From assembly GCA_900469445.1 (NCBI GenBank), contig UBXM01000013.1:1-40868 (forward strand): 40,868 nt of DNA. Direction: 5' to 3'. Every line of letters starts with the position of its first letter. Position 1 is the first letter of the stretch. This stretch comes from Hyphomicrobiales bacterium. Lineage in GTDB: Bacteria > Pseudomonadota > Alphaproteobacteria > Rhizobiales > Rhizobiaceae. A program made the translations under genes and the position numbers. Positions 18,656 to 27,105 of the stretch are shown piece after piece. The notes beneath the pieces were generated by a model that worked only from the letters and a program-made list of their open reading frames with translations, was not told the origin of the DNA and did no database searches.

Positions 18656-18976
18656 TTGAGCGAATTCACTCTCAGCGATCTCGAAAAAATCGTCGCTACC
18701 CGGGCAAAAGCCTCGCCGGATGAATCCTGGACGGCGAAACTCGCGGCGGCCGGCCAGACCAAGGCTGCCAAGAAGCTTGGTGAAGAGGCGGTGGAGACGG
18801 TGATTGCCGCGCTTTCGGAGGACCGAAAGGACCTTACATCGGAAAGCGCCGACCTTCTCTATCACCTGTTAGTCGTATTGAATATTGCAGGGATTCCATT
18901 GCAGGATGTACTGGATGAACTTCAACGCAGGACCACACAATCGGGCCTGCAGGAAAAGGCGAGCCGGCCAAAGTGA
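18656..18976 (+). CDS. hisE: Phosphoribosyl-ATP pyrophosphatase
   Basis: The 106-aa protein is a monofunctional HisE (no HisI fusion), an all-helical MazG-like pyrophosphohydrolase acting on PR-ATP. The metal-binding helices are visible as [15 protein letters not shown] and [13 protein letters not shown]. It starts at TTG 18656 with GGAGG about 9 nt upstream. The stop overlaps the coaA ATG by one base. hisI is not in this window. Confidence 0.95.
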   Translation: MSEFTLSDLEKIVATRAKASPDESWTAKLAAAGQTKAAKKLGEEAVETVIAALSEDRKDLTSESADLLYHLLVVLNIAGIPLQDVLDELQRRTTQSGLQEKASRPK

Positions 18977-19965
18977 TGAGTAGCGCAGTACAGCCCGCCG
19001 ATGAGTCAGAAGCCGGCACGATGACAGAGTATTATTCGCCTTATCATCACTTCACGGCAAACGAATGGGCCAAGTTTCGCGCCGATACGCCGCTGACGCT
19101 GACGTCCGACGAAATCGCCCGGTTGCGCTCGCTGGACGACCCGATCAATATCGACGAAGTGCGGCAGATCTATCTTTCGCTGTCGCGTCTCCTGTCCACC
19201 CATGTCGAGGCGTCGCAGCAGCTGTTCCGGCAGCGAAACAGGTTCCTCACCCTGCCCGACGTTTCCAAGACGCCGTTCATCATCGGCATTGCCGGATCGG
19301 TGGCCGTGGGCAAGTCGACCACGGCACGCGTATTGAAGGAACTCCTGGCGCGCTGGCCCTCAAGCCCGAAAGTGGATCTGATCACCACCGACGGTTTTCT
19401 TTATCCGAATGCCGTGCTCCAGCGCGAAGGCCTGATGCAGCGCAAGGGCTTTCCGGAAAGCTATGATGTCGGCCAGATCCTGCGCTTCTTATCGGCGATC
19501 AAGGCCGGCGAGCCGAATGTCAAGGCGCCGCAATATTCGCACCTGACCTATGACGTTTTGCCCGACGCCCATACGCTTGTCGACCGGCCGGATATCCTGA
19601 TCTTCGAAGGCATCAACGTGCTGCAATCGCGTCCCTTGCCGGCGGATGGCAAGATCGTGCCGATCGTTTCCGACTTCTTCGACTTCTCGATCTATATCGA
19701 TGCGGACGAGGAGCAGATCCACCAATGGTATGTGCAGCGCTTCATGAAGCTGCGCGAGACCGCGTTTCGCGATCCGACCTCGTTCTTCAAGAAATATGCG
19801 GCGATCGATACGGATGCGGCTTTGGCGGTTGCCGAGGGTCTTTGGGAAAACATCAACCTGAAGAACCTTCGCCAGAACATCATCCCGACCCGTCCGCGCG
19901 CCGACATTATCCTGCGCAAGAGCCGGAACCATTTCATCGAGACGGTCTCTCTCCGAAAGCTTTAA
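18976..19965 (+). CDS. coaA: Type I pantothenate kinase
   Basis: The protein is about 329 aa, typical for CoaA. It phosphorylates pantothenate, the first and usually rate-limiting step of coenzyme A synthesis. Walker A is GSVAVGKST at 107-115, followed by [18 protein letters not shown] and [12 protein letters not shown] 18976 overlaps the hisE TGA (TGATG); a GTG at 18973 and an ATG at 19021 are alternatives. The hisE-coaA linkage is widespread in rhizobia. It converges on alkB with only 11 nt between stop codons, and no terminator hairpin was found there. Confidence 0.97.
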   Translation: MSSAVQPADESEAGTMTEYYSPYHHFTANEWAKFRADTPLTLTSDEIARLRSLDDPINIDEVRQIYLSLSRLLSTHVEASQQLFRQRNRFLTLPDVSKTPFIIGIAGSVAVGKSTTARVLKELLARWPSSPKVDLITTDGFLYPNAVLQREGLMQRKGFPESYDVGQILRFLSAIKAGEPNVKAPQYSHLTYDVLPDAHTLVDRPDILIFEGINVLQSRPLPADGKIVPIVSDFFDFSIYIDADEEQIHQWYVQRFMKLRETAFRDPTSFFKKYAAIDTDAALAVAEGLWENINLKNLRQNIIPTRPRADIILRKSRNHFIETVSLRKL

Positions 19966-19976
19966 GCCGGGTCACT

Positions 19977-20588
19977 TCAGGGATTGACCCGCCTTAACGT
20001 CAGGTTGATCCGGCCACCGTTTTTCAGAAGCGTCGAGGTGCCCGGATAGATCCGGTCGACACCGTGGAAGGCAAGCCTGCCCTCCCCTTCAAGCAGCACG
20101 ATGTCGCCGCTCGACAGCTTGAAGGAACCCGTCGCATCCTTGCGGTCCAATCCGCCGACGCGAAACAGGCAGGTATTGCCGAGTGAGATCGACAATACCG
20201 GTGCGGCAAACTCTTTCTCGTCTTTATCCTGATGCAGGCCCATCTTCGCATCGTCGGAATAGAAATTGACGAGGCAGGCTTCCGGTGGTTCCGGATAACC
20301 GGCCAGCTGTTCCCAAAGCGCCATCAGTTCCGACGGAATGGCCGGCCAGGGTTTCCCGGTCGCGGGATGAGTGGACTGATAGCGATAACCGCGCTCCTTG
20401 TCCGTCACCCAGCCGAGCGAACCGCAATTGGTCATCCTCACCGACATCGGTTTTCCGGTGCCCGGCATGACTGGGGTGTAAAGCGGTGCCTCGGCAACGA
20501 TCCGGCGGATGATCTCCACCAGATCCTGCTGCGCGGCACGATCCAGATGGCCGGGTAGATGGCGGATTCCGTTGATAAGGGTCGCCAT
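19977..20588 (-). CDS. alkB: Alpha-ketoglutarate-dependent DNA repair dioxygenase AlkB
   Basis: The 203-aa protein is the length of E. coli AlkB. Iron ligands are His119 and Asp121 (GLHQDKDE) and His175 (LAFHGVDR); 2-oxoglutarate is bound by Arg193 and Arg199 in GGRINLTLRR. NFYSDD precedes the HxD as in AlkB proper. It removes alkyl lesions such as 1-methyladenine by oxidative demethylation. The minus-strand ATG has GGAGAG about 6 nt upstream. It lies 14 nt downstream of arfB on the same strand, so the two are probably co-transcribed. Confidence 0.96.
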   Translation of the reverse strand: MATLINGIRHLPGHLDRAAQQDLVEIIRRIVAEAPLYTPVMPGTGKPMSVRMTNCGSLGWVTDKERGYRYQSTHPATGKPWPAIPSELMALWEQLAGYPEPPEACLVNFYSDDAKMGLHQDKDEKEFAAPVLSISLGNTCLFRVGGLDRKDATGSFKLSSGDIVLLEGEGRLAFHGVDRIYPGTSTLLKNGGRINLTLRRVNP

Positions 20589-20602
20589 GCTCGTCTCTCC
20601 GT

Positions 20603-21037
20603 TCAGTCGCCCGAAGGCTTTCCGCGCATCTTCTTGATATCCGAACGGCCGGATTTTGCCTTCAGCCGTCGTTCGACCGATCCCTTGGTCGGCTTTGTCG
20701 CCTTGCGCACCGGCGGTGGCGGCTTGGCGGCTTCGAGGATCAGTTCCTTCAGCCTTTCGCGCGCATCCTCGCGGTTGCGTTCCTGGCTGCGGGACCGGTT
20801 GGCCTCTATCATCAGCACGCCATCCTTCGACACCCGTTTTCCGGCAAGCTTCAGCGCATTCGTCTTCACCCGGTCAGGAAGAGAGGGAGAATTGACGATA
20901 TCGAAGAAGAGCTGGACTGCGGTCGAGACCTTGTTGACGTTCTGGCCACCGGGACCACCCGCCAGCACGAACTGTTCGGTCAGTTCCCATGCAGCGATGG
21001 TGATGCGGCTGTTGATGATGAGGGGATTGCTGGCCAT
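20603..21037 (-). CDS. arfB: Alternative ribosome-rescue factor ArfB (YaeJ)
   Basis: The 144-aa protein has the release-factor GGQ motif at 30-32 (AGGPGGQNVNK) and a long basic C-terminal tail rich in K and R (ATKPTKGSVERRLKAKSG...) that in ArfB occupies the empty mRNA channel. It hydrolyses peptidyl-tRNA on stalled non-stop ribosomes. It lacks the codon-recognition domains of true release factors. alkB follows 14 nt downstream; pckA lies upstream behind a terminator. The ribosome binding site is weak. Confidence 0.94.
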   Translation of the reverse strand: MASNPLIINSRITIAAWELTEQFVLAGGPGGQNVNKVSTAVQLFFDIVNSPSLPDRVKTNALKLAGKRVSKDGVLMIEANRSRSQERNREDARERLKELILEAAKPPPPVRKATKPTKGSVERRLKAKSGRSDIKKMRGKPSGD

Positions 21038-21085
21038 GGTTTTCTGGTTCTGGTTACTGGCCAGCTATTTCCCATAAAGCCGGGC

Positions 21086-21124
21086 AAAAGAAAACCGCCG
21101 GTCGGATGTTCCCCGACCGACGGT
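21086..21124 (-). terminator. Intrinsic terminator of pckA (minus strand)
   Basis: Arms 21094-21105 and 21113-21124 form a 12-bp stem with a 7-nt loop. The single mismatch on the plus strand becomes a U-G wobble in the minus-strand RNA. The minus-strand T-run TTTTCTTTT follows (21086-21094). It lies 26 nt after the pckA stop and separates pckA from arfB-alkB. Confidence 0.82.
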
Positions 21125-21137
21125 TCCACGTGAATCA
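21122..21137. promoter_or_regulatory. parS-like site, variant (candidate)
   Basis: GGTTCCACGTGAATCA contains the CACGTG core and shares GTTYCACGTGAATC with the two better sites at 36052 and 40705. It differs from the parS consensus TGTTTCACGTGAAACA at several positions. It is intergenic, between the pckA stop and its terminator, and overlaps the terminator arm by three bases. Confidence 0.4.
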
Positions 21138-21149
21138 CACGTTTTGCGC

Positions 21150-22760
21150 TTATTCGGCTGCGATCAGCAATCCAGGCGCGGCATCCTTGACCTTGGCATC
21201 GACATGCGCCTCGAACTTTTCGAAGTTCTTGATGAACATCGAAACCAGCTTGGCGGCCTGGTTGTCATAGGCCTGACCGTCAGCCCAGGTCGAGCGCGGA
21301 TCGAGGATGGCGTTTTCGACACCATCGACCGAGACCGGAACGGCAAAGCCGAAATTGGCGTCGGTGCGGAACTGCGCATTCTTCAGGCTGCCGTTCAAGG
21401 CAGAGGTCAAAAGTGCGCGGGTCGCCTTGATCGGCATGCGACGGCCGATGCCGTAAGCGCCACCGGTCCAGCCGGTATTGACCAGCCAGCAATCGACGCC
21501 GTGCTTGGCGATCAGTTCCTTGAGCAGGTTGCCGTATTCGGCCGGATGGCGCGGCATGAACGGTGCGCCGAAGCAGGTCGAGAAGGTTGCTTCCGGCTCG
21601 GTCACGCCCTTTTCCGTGCCGGCGACCTTGGCGGTGTAGCCGGACAGGAAGTGATACATTGCCTGTTCCGGTGTCAGCTTGGCGATCGGCGGCATGACGC
21701 CGAAGGCATCGGCCGTCAGCATGATGATCGTCTTCGGATGCGGCGCAAGACCGGTATCCGACGCGTTCGGAATGAAATGCAGCGGATAGGCGCTACGGGT
21801 GTTTTCCGTCAGCGAATTATCGTCGAAATTCGGCACGCGGTTTTCGTCGAGCACGACGTTTTCCAGAACCGTACCGAAACGGCGGGTCGCGGCATAGATT
21901 TCCGGCTCTGCCTCGGCAGACAGCTTGATTGCCTTGGCGTAGCAGCCGCCTTCGAAGTTGAAGACGCCGTTCTCGCCCCAGCCGTGCTCGTCATCACCGA
22001 TCAGCGTGCGGGCCGGATCGGCAGAAAGCGTCGTCTTGCCGGTGCCGGACAGGCCGAAGAATACGGCGGTATCGCCTTCCTTGCCGACATTGGCCGAGCA
22101 ATGCATCGGCATGACGCCCTTGGCTGGCAGAAGGTAATTCAGGACGGTGAAGACCGACTTCTTGTTTTCACCGGCATAGGATGTGCCACCGATCAGGACG
22201 AGACCGTTTGCCAGATCGCAGGCGATCACGGTTTCCGAACGGCAGCCATGACGCTCCGGATCGGCCTTGAAGCTCGGCAGGTTGATGATCGTCAGCTTCT
22301 GTTCGAACGAACCGAGCGTGTCACGCTTCGGACGGATCAGAAGATTACGGATGAAAAGCGCATGCCAGGCATATTCGGTGACGACGCGCGTCGGAAGCGC
22401 GTTGTCGGCATCGGCGCCGCCGACCAGATCCTGGACGAAAAGCTCCTTGCCTGCTGCATGAGCCAGCATGTCTGCTTTCAGTACGGCAAAATGCTCCGGA
22501 GACATGGGCTTGTTATTGTCCCACCAGATCTTGTCCTCGGTCACCGTGTCACGCACGACGAACTTGTCCTTCGGCGAGCGGCCGGTGTGCTGGCCGGTCA
22601 CGGCGCGCAACGCGCCATCGGCAGTCAGATCGGCTTCACCGCGGCGGATGGCTTCTTCGTAAAGCTCGACCTCGGACAGGTTGTAGTTGACGCGAGAAAC
22701 CTTTTCGAGGCCGATCGCTGCTACGCCATTTGCCGGGTTATAAAGTCCAAGCTGCTCCAT
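21150..22760 (-). CDS. pckA: Phosphoenolpyruvate carboxykinase (ATP)
   Basis: The 536-aa ATP-type PEPCK converts oxaloacetate to phosphoenolpyruvate, the gateway to gluconeogenesis from C4-dicarboxylates. Visible are the substrate loop [13 protein letters not shown], the kinase P-loop [13 protein letters not shown] (about residues 235-247), and the metal-binding [21 protein letters not shown]. The ATG at 22760 has GAGGTGAG about 7 nt upstream. It is divergent from chvI across a 354-nt AT-rich region with two operator-like sites, which suggests carbon-source control. It ends with an intrinsic terminator. Confidence 0.98.
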   Translation of the reverse strand: MEQLGLYNPANGVAAIGLEKVSRVNYNLSEVELYEEAIRRGEADLTADGALRAVTGQHTGRSPKDKFVVRDTVTEDKIWWDNNKPMSPEHFAVLKADMLAHAAGKELFVQDLVGGADADNALPTRVVTEYAWHALFIRNLLIRPKRDTLGSFEQKLTIINLPSFKADPERHGCRSETVIACDLANGLVLIGGTSYAGENKKSVFTVLNYLLPAKGVMPMHCSANVGKEGDTAVFFGLSGTGKTTLSADPARTLIGDDEHGWGENGVFNFEGGCYAKAIKLSAEAEPEIYAATRRFGTVLENVVLDENRVPNFDDNSLTENTRSAYPLHFIPNASDTGLAPHPKTIIMLTADAFGVMPPIAKLTPEQAMYHFLSGYTAKVAGTEKGVTEPEATFSTCFGAPFMPRHPAEYGNLLKELIAKHGVDCWLVNTGWTGGAYGIGRRMPIKATRALLTSALNGSLKNAQFRTDANFGFAVPVSVDGVENAILDPRSTWADGQAYDNQAAKLVSMFIKNFEKFEAHVDAKVKDAAPGLLIAAE

Positions 22761-22871
22761 ACGCGCTCACCTCAAGTTACAATTGACGGGATTGGCATTG
22801 AGGCGTGAAGCTAGTTGCTGTTTTTCAAAACGGCAAGCGGAAGCGCTAGAATATATCAACGAAATCAATTA

Positions 22872-22885
22872 TTTAATCGATTTAA
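22872..22885. promoter_or_regulatory. CG-centred operator-like site 1
   Basis: TTTAATCGATTTAA is a near-perfect palindrome centred on TCGA, a layout typical of LacI-family operators. A LacI-type regulator (PckR) is reported to control pckA in Sinorhizobium; assignment here is inference because the operator sequence was not checked. Confidence 0.45.
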
Positions 22886-22900
22886 GGAAATTTATTTCTT

Positions 22901-22914
22901 TTTAAATCGTTTAG
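22901..22914. promoter_or_regulatory. CG-centred operator-like site 2
   Basis: TTTAAATCGTTTAG is a second CG-centred near-palindrome. Its centre is exactly 30 bp from that of site 1, close to three helical turns, which would put both on roughly the same DNA face. Confidence 0.4.
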
Positions 22915-23114
22915 TCAGTCGTTTTAATGCGCTTGATAATAGGCCATTTTGCGGCGCGCAGACAGGCGGTGATAAACAAAGGCGAAATGCTGCCCCTTTA
23001 ACTTTGCCACAATTTGTTCCACCTTTCTCCTCATGAAGCGCATGGCAAGGGCTGGGAACTGGCGAGACGTCATTACCTGGAGATGCGCACGAAATGGCAA
23101 TGGAGATGGACGGT

Positions 23115-23834
23115 ATGCAGACAATCGCACTCGTAGACGATGACCGGAATATTCTGACTTCTGTGTCGATCGCGCTCGAGGCGGAGGGTTACAAGGTCGA
23201 GACCTATACGGACGGCGCGTCGGCGCTGGACGGTCTGGTCGCCCGCCCGCCGCAGCTTGCCATTTTCGACATCAAGATGCCGCGCATGGACGGCATGGAG
23301 CTTTTGCGCCGCCTGCGACAGAAATCAGATCTACCGGTGATCTTCCTCACGTCGAAGGACGAGGAAATCGACGAATTGTTCGGTCTCAAAATGGGCGCCG
23401 ACGACTTCATCACCAAGCCGTTCTCGCAGCGGCTTCTGGTGGAACGGGTAAAGGCCATCCTGCGACGCGCCGGAAGCCGCGATCTTCAAGCGCCGGGCAT
23501 GAAGCCCACGGCCGACCAGATCGCTGCACGGACACTGGAACGCGGCCAGCTGGCGATGGACCAGGAACGCCATACCTGCACTTGGAAGGGCGAGCCGGTA
23601 ACGCTGACGGTGACCGAATTCCTCATTCTTCATTCGCTGGCCCAGAGGCCCGGCGTGGTGAAGAGCCGCGACGCGCTGATGGATGCCGCCTATGACGAGC
23701 AGGTCTATGTCGACGACCGCACGATCGACAGCCACATCAAGCGTCTGCGCAAGAAGTTCAAGATGGTTGACACGGATTTCGACATGATCGAAACGCTCTA
23801 TGGTGTCGGTTATCGCTTCCGTGAAGCGGCCTGA
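23115..23834 (+). CDS. chvI: Response regulator ChvI (OmpR/PhoB family)
   Basis: The 239-aa protein has a receiver domain with VDDDRNIL at the N terminus, phospho-acceptor Asp52 ([14 protein letters not shown]), Thr80 region [10 protein letters not shown] and Lys in [11 protein letters not shown]. The C-terminal winged helix includes [19 protein letters not shown] and YGVGYRF. The start at 23115 gives [10 protein letters not shown] and puts the acceptor at Asp52, the number used for rhizobial ChvI; GGAG lies 9 nt upstream. With ChvG it controls envelope, exopolysaccharide and acid/host-associated programmes in Rhizobiaceae, and it is essential for symbiosis or virulence in several. chvG follows 75 nt downstream. 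Confidence 0.97.
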   Translation: MQTIALVDDDRNILTSVSIALEAEGYKVETYTDGASALDGLVARPPQLAIFDIKMPRMDGMELLRRLRQKSDLPVIFLTSKDEEIDELFGLKMGADDFITKPFSQRLLVERVKAILRRAGSRDLQAPGMKPTADQIAARTLERGQLAMDQERHTCTWKGEPVTLTVTEFLILHSLAQRPGVVKSRDALMDAAYDEQVYVDDRTIDSHIKRLRKKFKMVDTDFDMIETLYGVGYRFREAA

Positions 23835-23909
23835 GGCATAGCGTTACAACAGGTTAACTTGAAGCCACGACCGGGTCAGCGGTAGATTGACCCGGTGGAA
23901 GGACAAAAC

Positions 23910-25691
23910 GTGGCAGACAGACTGCTCGAAAACCAGGCGATGGAGACGGCACCGGCAAAGCGCAAGGCTCGCCGGCACTGGCCGCATGCCTTCACGATCA
24001 TCCGGCGGCTGTTCGGCCATGCGGTGTTTTCGAGCCTTACGCGGCGTATCCTTTTCTTCAACATCGCCGCAACCGTCGTGCTGGTCGCCGGCATTCTCTA
24101 TCTCAACCAGTTCCGCGAGGGGCTGATCGACGCCCGCGTCGAAAGCCTGCTGACCCAGGGCGAAATCATCTCGGCCGCGGTTTCCGCCTCGGCCTCGGTC
24201 GATACCAATTCGATCACCATCGATCCCGAAAAGCTGCTGGAACTGCAGGCTGGGCAGAGCATCACACCGGTGCCCAACGACGAGGATCTCGATTTCCCGA
24301 TCGATCCGGAGCGTGTTGCACCGGTGCTGCGCAGGCTGATTTCGCCCACCAGAACACGCGCGCGTCTTTTCGATGCGGATGCCAATCTGCTGCTCGATTC
24401 GCGCCATCTCTACTCGCGTGGACAGGTCCTGCGCTACGACCTTCCGCCGGTCGAGAACGAAACGCAGACCTGGAGCGAATGGATGTCGGGCATGTTCAAC
24501 CGGCTGCTGCAGCCGGGCAACCTGCCGATCTACAAGGAAGCGCCGGGCGGCGACGGCTCCATCTATCCGGAAGTCATGAACGCGCTTACCGGCGTTCGCG
24601 GCGCTCTCGTTCGCATTACCGATCGCGGCGAGCTGATCGTTTCGGTCGCGGTACCGGTGCAGCGTTTCCGCGCGGTTCTCGGCGTGCTGCTGCTATCGAC
24701 CCAGGCCGGCGATATCGACAAGATCGTGCATGCGGAACGTCTCGCCATCATGCGCGTCTTCGGCGTGGCGACGCTCGTCAACATCGTTCTCTCACTGCTT
24801 CTCTCCTCGACGATCGCCAATCCGCTGCGACGGCTTTCGGCGGCTGCCATCCGCGTGCGCCGCGGCGCCAAGCAGCGCGAGGAAATTCCCGACTTCTCCT
24901 ATCGCCAGGACGAGATCGGCAATCTTTCGATCGCGGTGCGCGACATGACGAACGCGCTTTACGACCGGATCGACGCGATCGAGAGTTTTGCGGCAGACGT
25001 CAGCCACGAGCTGAAAAACCCGCTGACCTCGCTGCGCAGTGCCGTGGAAACCTTGCCGCTGGCGAAATCGGAAGACTCGAAACGGCGGCTGACGGAGATC
25101 ATCTTCCATGACGTTCGCCGGCTCGATCGCCTGATCAGCGACATTTCCGATGCCTCGCGCCTCGATGCGGAGCTTGCCCGCACGGATTCGGCACCGGTCG
25201 ACATGGAAACCCTACTGACCAACCTAGTCGACATATCCCGACAGATCAGAAGCGGGCGCAAACCCGTGGATATCGATCTTGCCATCGACAACAAGGGCGG
25301 CGATCGCCACGCCTATGTGGTCAATGGCCATGACCTGCGGCTCGGGCAGATCATCACCAATCTTATCGAGAATGCCCGCTCCTTCGTGCCTGAAAAGGGT
25401 GGTAAGCTCTCAATTCGACTGGTCCGGAACAAGGACAAGGTTGTCATCACGGTCGATGACAACGGCCCCGGCATACAGGCGGAAAATATCGATCGGATTT
25501 TCGAGCGCTTCTACACGGACCGGCCGGACGGCGAGAGCTTTGGTCAGAATTCCGGCCTTGGACTTTCCATCAGCCGCCAGATCGCCGAAGCGCATGGCGG
25601 CAGCCTGAAGGCGGAAAACCTGCACGACAAGACGGAAGAGACCACCGGAGCGCGTTTCACGCTTTCCCTGCCTGCGGGGAACGCGGCATGA
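23910..25691 (+). CDS. chvG: Sensor histidine kinase ChvG (ExoS)
   Basis: The protein is about 593 aa. A basic cytoplasmic N terminus is followed by TM1 (about 47-65), a periplasmic sensor of about 210 residues, TM2 (about 280-302), a HAMP-like segment (NPLRRLSAAAIRVRRG), the H-box DVSHELKNPLTSL with His366, N-box LIENARSF, DDNGPGI and GLGLSISRQIAE. In Rhizobiaceae the periplasmic repressor ExoR binds ExoS/ChvG until acid or host signals release it. GTG 23910 is preferred because GGAAGGA lies 6 nt upstream; GTG 23895 is an in-frame alternative. Its stop overlaps the hprK start (ATGA), coupling the kinase to the PTS genes. Confidence 0.96.
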   Translation: MADRLLENQAMETAPAKRKARRHWPHAFTIIRRLFGHAVFSSLTRRILFFNIAATVVLVAGILYLNQFREGLIDARVESLLTQGEIISAAVSASASVDTNSITIDPEKLLELQAGQSITPVPNDEDLDFPIDPERVAPVLRRLISPTRTRARLFDADANLLLDSRHLYSRGQVLRYDLPPVENETQTWSEWMSGMFNRLLQPGNLPIYKEAPGGDGSIYPEVMNALTGVRGALVRITDRGELIVSVAVPVQRFRAVLGVLLLSTQAGDIDKIVHAERLAIMRVFGVATLVNIVLSLLLSSTIANPLRRLSAAAIRVRRGAKQREEIPDFSYRQDEIGNLSIAVRDMTNALYDRIDAIESFAADVSHELKNPLTSLRSAVETLPLAKSEDSKRRLTEIIFHDVRRLDRLISDISDASRLDAELARTDSAPVDMETLLTNLVDISRQIRSGRKPVDIDLAIDNKGGDRHAYVVNGHDLRLGQIITNLIENARSFVPEKGGKLSIRLVRNKDKVVITVDDNGPGIQAENIDRIFERFYTDRPDGESFGQNSGLGLSISRQIAEAHGGSLKAENLHDKTEETTGARFTLSLPAGNAA

Positions 25692-26146
25692 CCATAAACG
25701 TCCACGGCACAGCCATCGTGGTGGGCGAACGTGGACTGATCTTCATCGGCCCATCCGGTATCGGCAAATCGATGATGGCGTTTACCTGCCTTGCCATCGC
25801 CCGCCGGTCGGGGGCCTTTTCGGCGCTGATATCGGACGACCAGGTTTTCATTACCCAGCAGGACGGACGGATCGTCGCGAACTGCCCGCCAAGCATTTCC
25901 GGGTTGATGGAGTTGCGCGGCAGCGGCATCGTCAAGATGGAACATGTCAAATCAGCCCCTCTCGACCTTGCTGTGCAACTTTTTTCAGTTCCCGGGGCCG
26001 AACGGCTTCCACCCGAAAACGAATGCTGGCAGATCGGGACTATCGGCCGATTGCCACTTGTCAGGATAGCCAGTAGCGCAAGCGATCCGCTCGCGATTAT
26101 CGGTGCCCTTATGCCCGCCTGGAGGCAGGAAACGGCCTTTTGGTGA
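25688..26146 (+). CDS. hprK: HPr kinase/phosphorylase, short alphaproteobacterial form
   Basis: The 152-aa protein is only the C-terminal catalytic domain of HprK (Firmicute enzymes are about 310 aa). The P-loop GPSGIGKS is at 21-28 and the catalytic aspartates are in LISDDQV (Asp50, Asp51). The second HprK signature is loosely kept as MELRGSGIVK at 74-83. It phosphorylates HPr on its regulatory serine. It overlaps chvG by 4 nt and sits just before EIIA(Man) and HPr, so its substrate is encoded in the same cluster. The lack of the N-terminal domain is normal for this class and not a truncation event. Confidence 0.94.
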   Translation: MTINVHGTAIVVGERGLIFIGPSGIGKSMMAFTCLAIARRSGAFSALISDDQVFITQQDGRIVANCPPSISGLMELRGSGIVKMEHVKSAPLDLAVQLFSVPGAERLPPENECWQIGTIGRLPLVRIASSASDPLAIIGALMPAWRQETAFW

Positions 26147-26270
26147 GCGACACGCCCGATTTTTTGACTTGAACTTCATTTCCAGTTGGCGAAGATGGCA
26201 TCCCGCCGCTGGACGGCACCAGTGCGTTACGATATGGGCCGCGAGTTATGAAATCAGGGGGCGTATTTTC

Positions 26271-26672
26271 ATGATCGGACTGGTGCTTGTCACCCATGGC
26301 AAGCTGGCTGAGGAGTTTCGACATGCGGTGGAGCATGTCGTCGGACCCCAGAAATTCATCGAGACCGTCTGTATTGGTCCTGAGGATGACATGGACCAGC
26401 GCAGACAGGATATTGTCGATGCCGTCGCCCGTGCCAATGCGGGCAAGGGCGTCATCATCCTGACCGACATGTTCGGCGGAACGCCATCCAATCTTTCGAT
26501 CTCCGTCATGGAAAGCGGCACGACCGAAGTCATCGCCGGCGTCAACCTGCCCATGCTGATCAAGCTTGCCGGGATCCGCGGCGAGGACAATATGGAAAAG
26601 GCGCTGGCAGAAGCATCCGAGGCCGGACGTAAATATATCAACGTCGCCAGCCGCGTCCTGAGCGGCAAGTGA
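26271..26672 (+). CDS. PTS EIIA component of the mannose family (regulatory PTS)
   Basis: The 133-aa single-domain EIIA(Man) protein begins MIGLVLVTHGKLAEEF, where His9 is the phosphorylation site. DMFGGTPSNLSI and AGVNLPMLIKL complete the family core. No EIIB, EIIC or EIID transport subunits are encoded nearby, so this is part of a regulatory PTS that receives phosphate from HPr and does not transport sugar itself. ATG 26271 follows AGGGGG by 9 nt. A 124-nt gap separates it from hprK; I saw no clear promoter or terminator in it. ptsH begins 13 nt downstream. Confidence 0.94.
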   Translation: MIGLVLVTHGKLAEEFRHAVEHVVGPQKFIETVCIGPEDDMDQRRQDIVDAVARANAGKGVIILTDMFGGTPSNLSISVMESGTTEVIAGVNLPMLIKLAGIRGEDNMEKALAEASEAGRKYINVASRVLSGK

Positions 26673-26685
26673 GGCCATAACCTAG

Positions 26686-26961
26686 ATGTCCGGCTCCTCC
26701 CGCCAATTCGTGATCGTCAACAAGCGTGGGCTGCATGCCCGGGCATCCGCAAAGTTCGTCCAGATGGTCGAGGGTTTCAACGCACAGGTAACCGTCTCGA
26801 AGGACGGGATGAGCGTTGGCGGCACCTCGATCATGGGACTGATGATGCTTGCCGCAAGCACCGGCTGTTCCATCGACGTGTCCGCCGAAGGCATTCAAGC
26901 CGGCGAGGCGCTTGATGCGCTGGAGGCACTCATCGCCAACAAATTCGGCGAAGAAGCCTGA
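26686..26961 (+). CDS. ptsH: Phosphocarrier protein HPr
   Basis: The 91-aa HPr has the EI-dependent phosphorylation site His17 (NKRGLHARASAKF) and the HprK target Ser48 within GGTSIMGLMMLA. Both sites are intact, fitting the adjacent hprK. It relays phosphate to the neighbouring EIIA(Man) and probably to EIIA(Ntr) encoded elsewhere. It is the last gene of the chvI-chvG-hprK-EIIA-ptsH cluster. The stop is only 19 nt before the palindrome in front of ahcY. Confidence 0.96.
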   Translation: MSGSSRQFVIVNKRGLHARASAKFVQMVEGFNAQVTVSKDGMSVGGTSIMGLMMLAASTGCSIDVSAEGIQAGEALDALEALIANKFGEEA

Positions 26962-26980
26962 TCGGCGACGCCACATAAAC

Positions 26981-27000
26981 ATATAAAGACCTCTTTATAT
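26981..27000. promoter_or_regulatory. Palindromic operator upstream of ahcY
   Basis: ATATAAAGA-CC-TCTTTATAT is a perfect inverted repeat with 9-bp arms. It abuts the predicted ahcY -35 element. It resembles operators I recall for ArsR-family regulators of the SAM/SAH cycle (SahR/SamR type) in Proteobacteria; that match is from memory and needs a motif comparison. Confidence 0.6.
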
Positions 27001-27004
27001 CGCC

Positions 27005-27033
27005 GTTGCAAGCAATCGGGAAGCCTGCTACAC
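27005..27033 (+). promoter_or_regulatory. Candidate sigma-70 promoter of ahcY
   Basis: GTTGCA (27005-27010), a 17-nt spacer and CTACAC (27028-27033) fit the rhizobial CTTGAC-N17-CTATAT pattern moderately. The predicted start point is near 27040, giving a leader of about 65 nt. The palindrome at 26981-27000 lies just upstream of the -35. Confidence 0.4.
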
Positions 27034-27105
27034 CGCATGGGGAGTTTCAGCCAGCGGGTCTGCAGTAGCCCGCTTGTGCGCCATGCAACGTGATCGGAGA
27101 GCTTT

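Larger units (their letters stand above)
22761..23114. other. AT-rich divergent intergenic region pckA/chvI
   Basis: This 354-nt gap must hold the promoters of pckA (minus) and chvI (plus). The stretch 22850-22925 is strikingly AT-rich compared with its surroundings and contains two CG-centred near-palindromes annotated separately. I found no convincing -35/-10 pair for either gene and no small ORF with family support. An in-frame ATG at 23094 would extend ChvI by seven residues. Confidence 0.6.

Noticed and set aside
21144..22808. Long plus-strand open frame (554 codons) antisense to pckA
   Set aside because: It mirrors a well-conserved PEPCK; the translation is rich in R, H and G with no recognisable domain. 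GC-rich third positions commonly open the opposite frame.
27001..27105. Known SAH riboswitch upstream of ahcY
   Set aside because: The conserved core of that class was not recognised, and it is mainly known from beta- and gammaproteobacteria.
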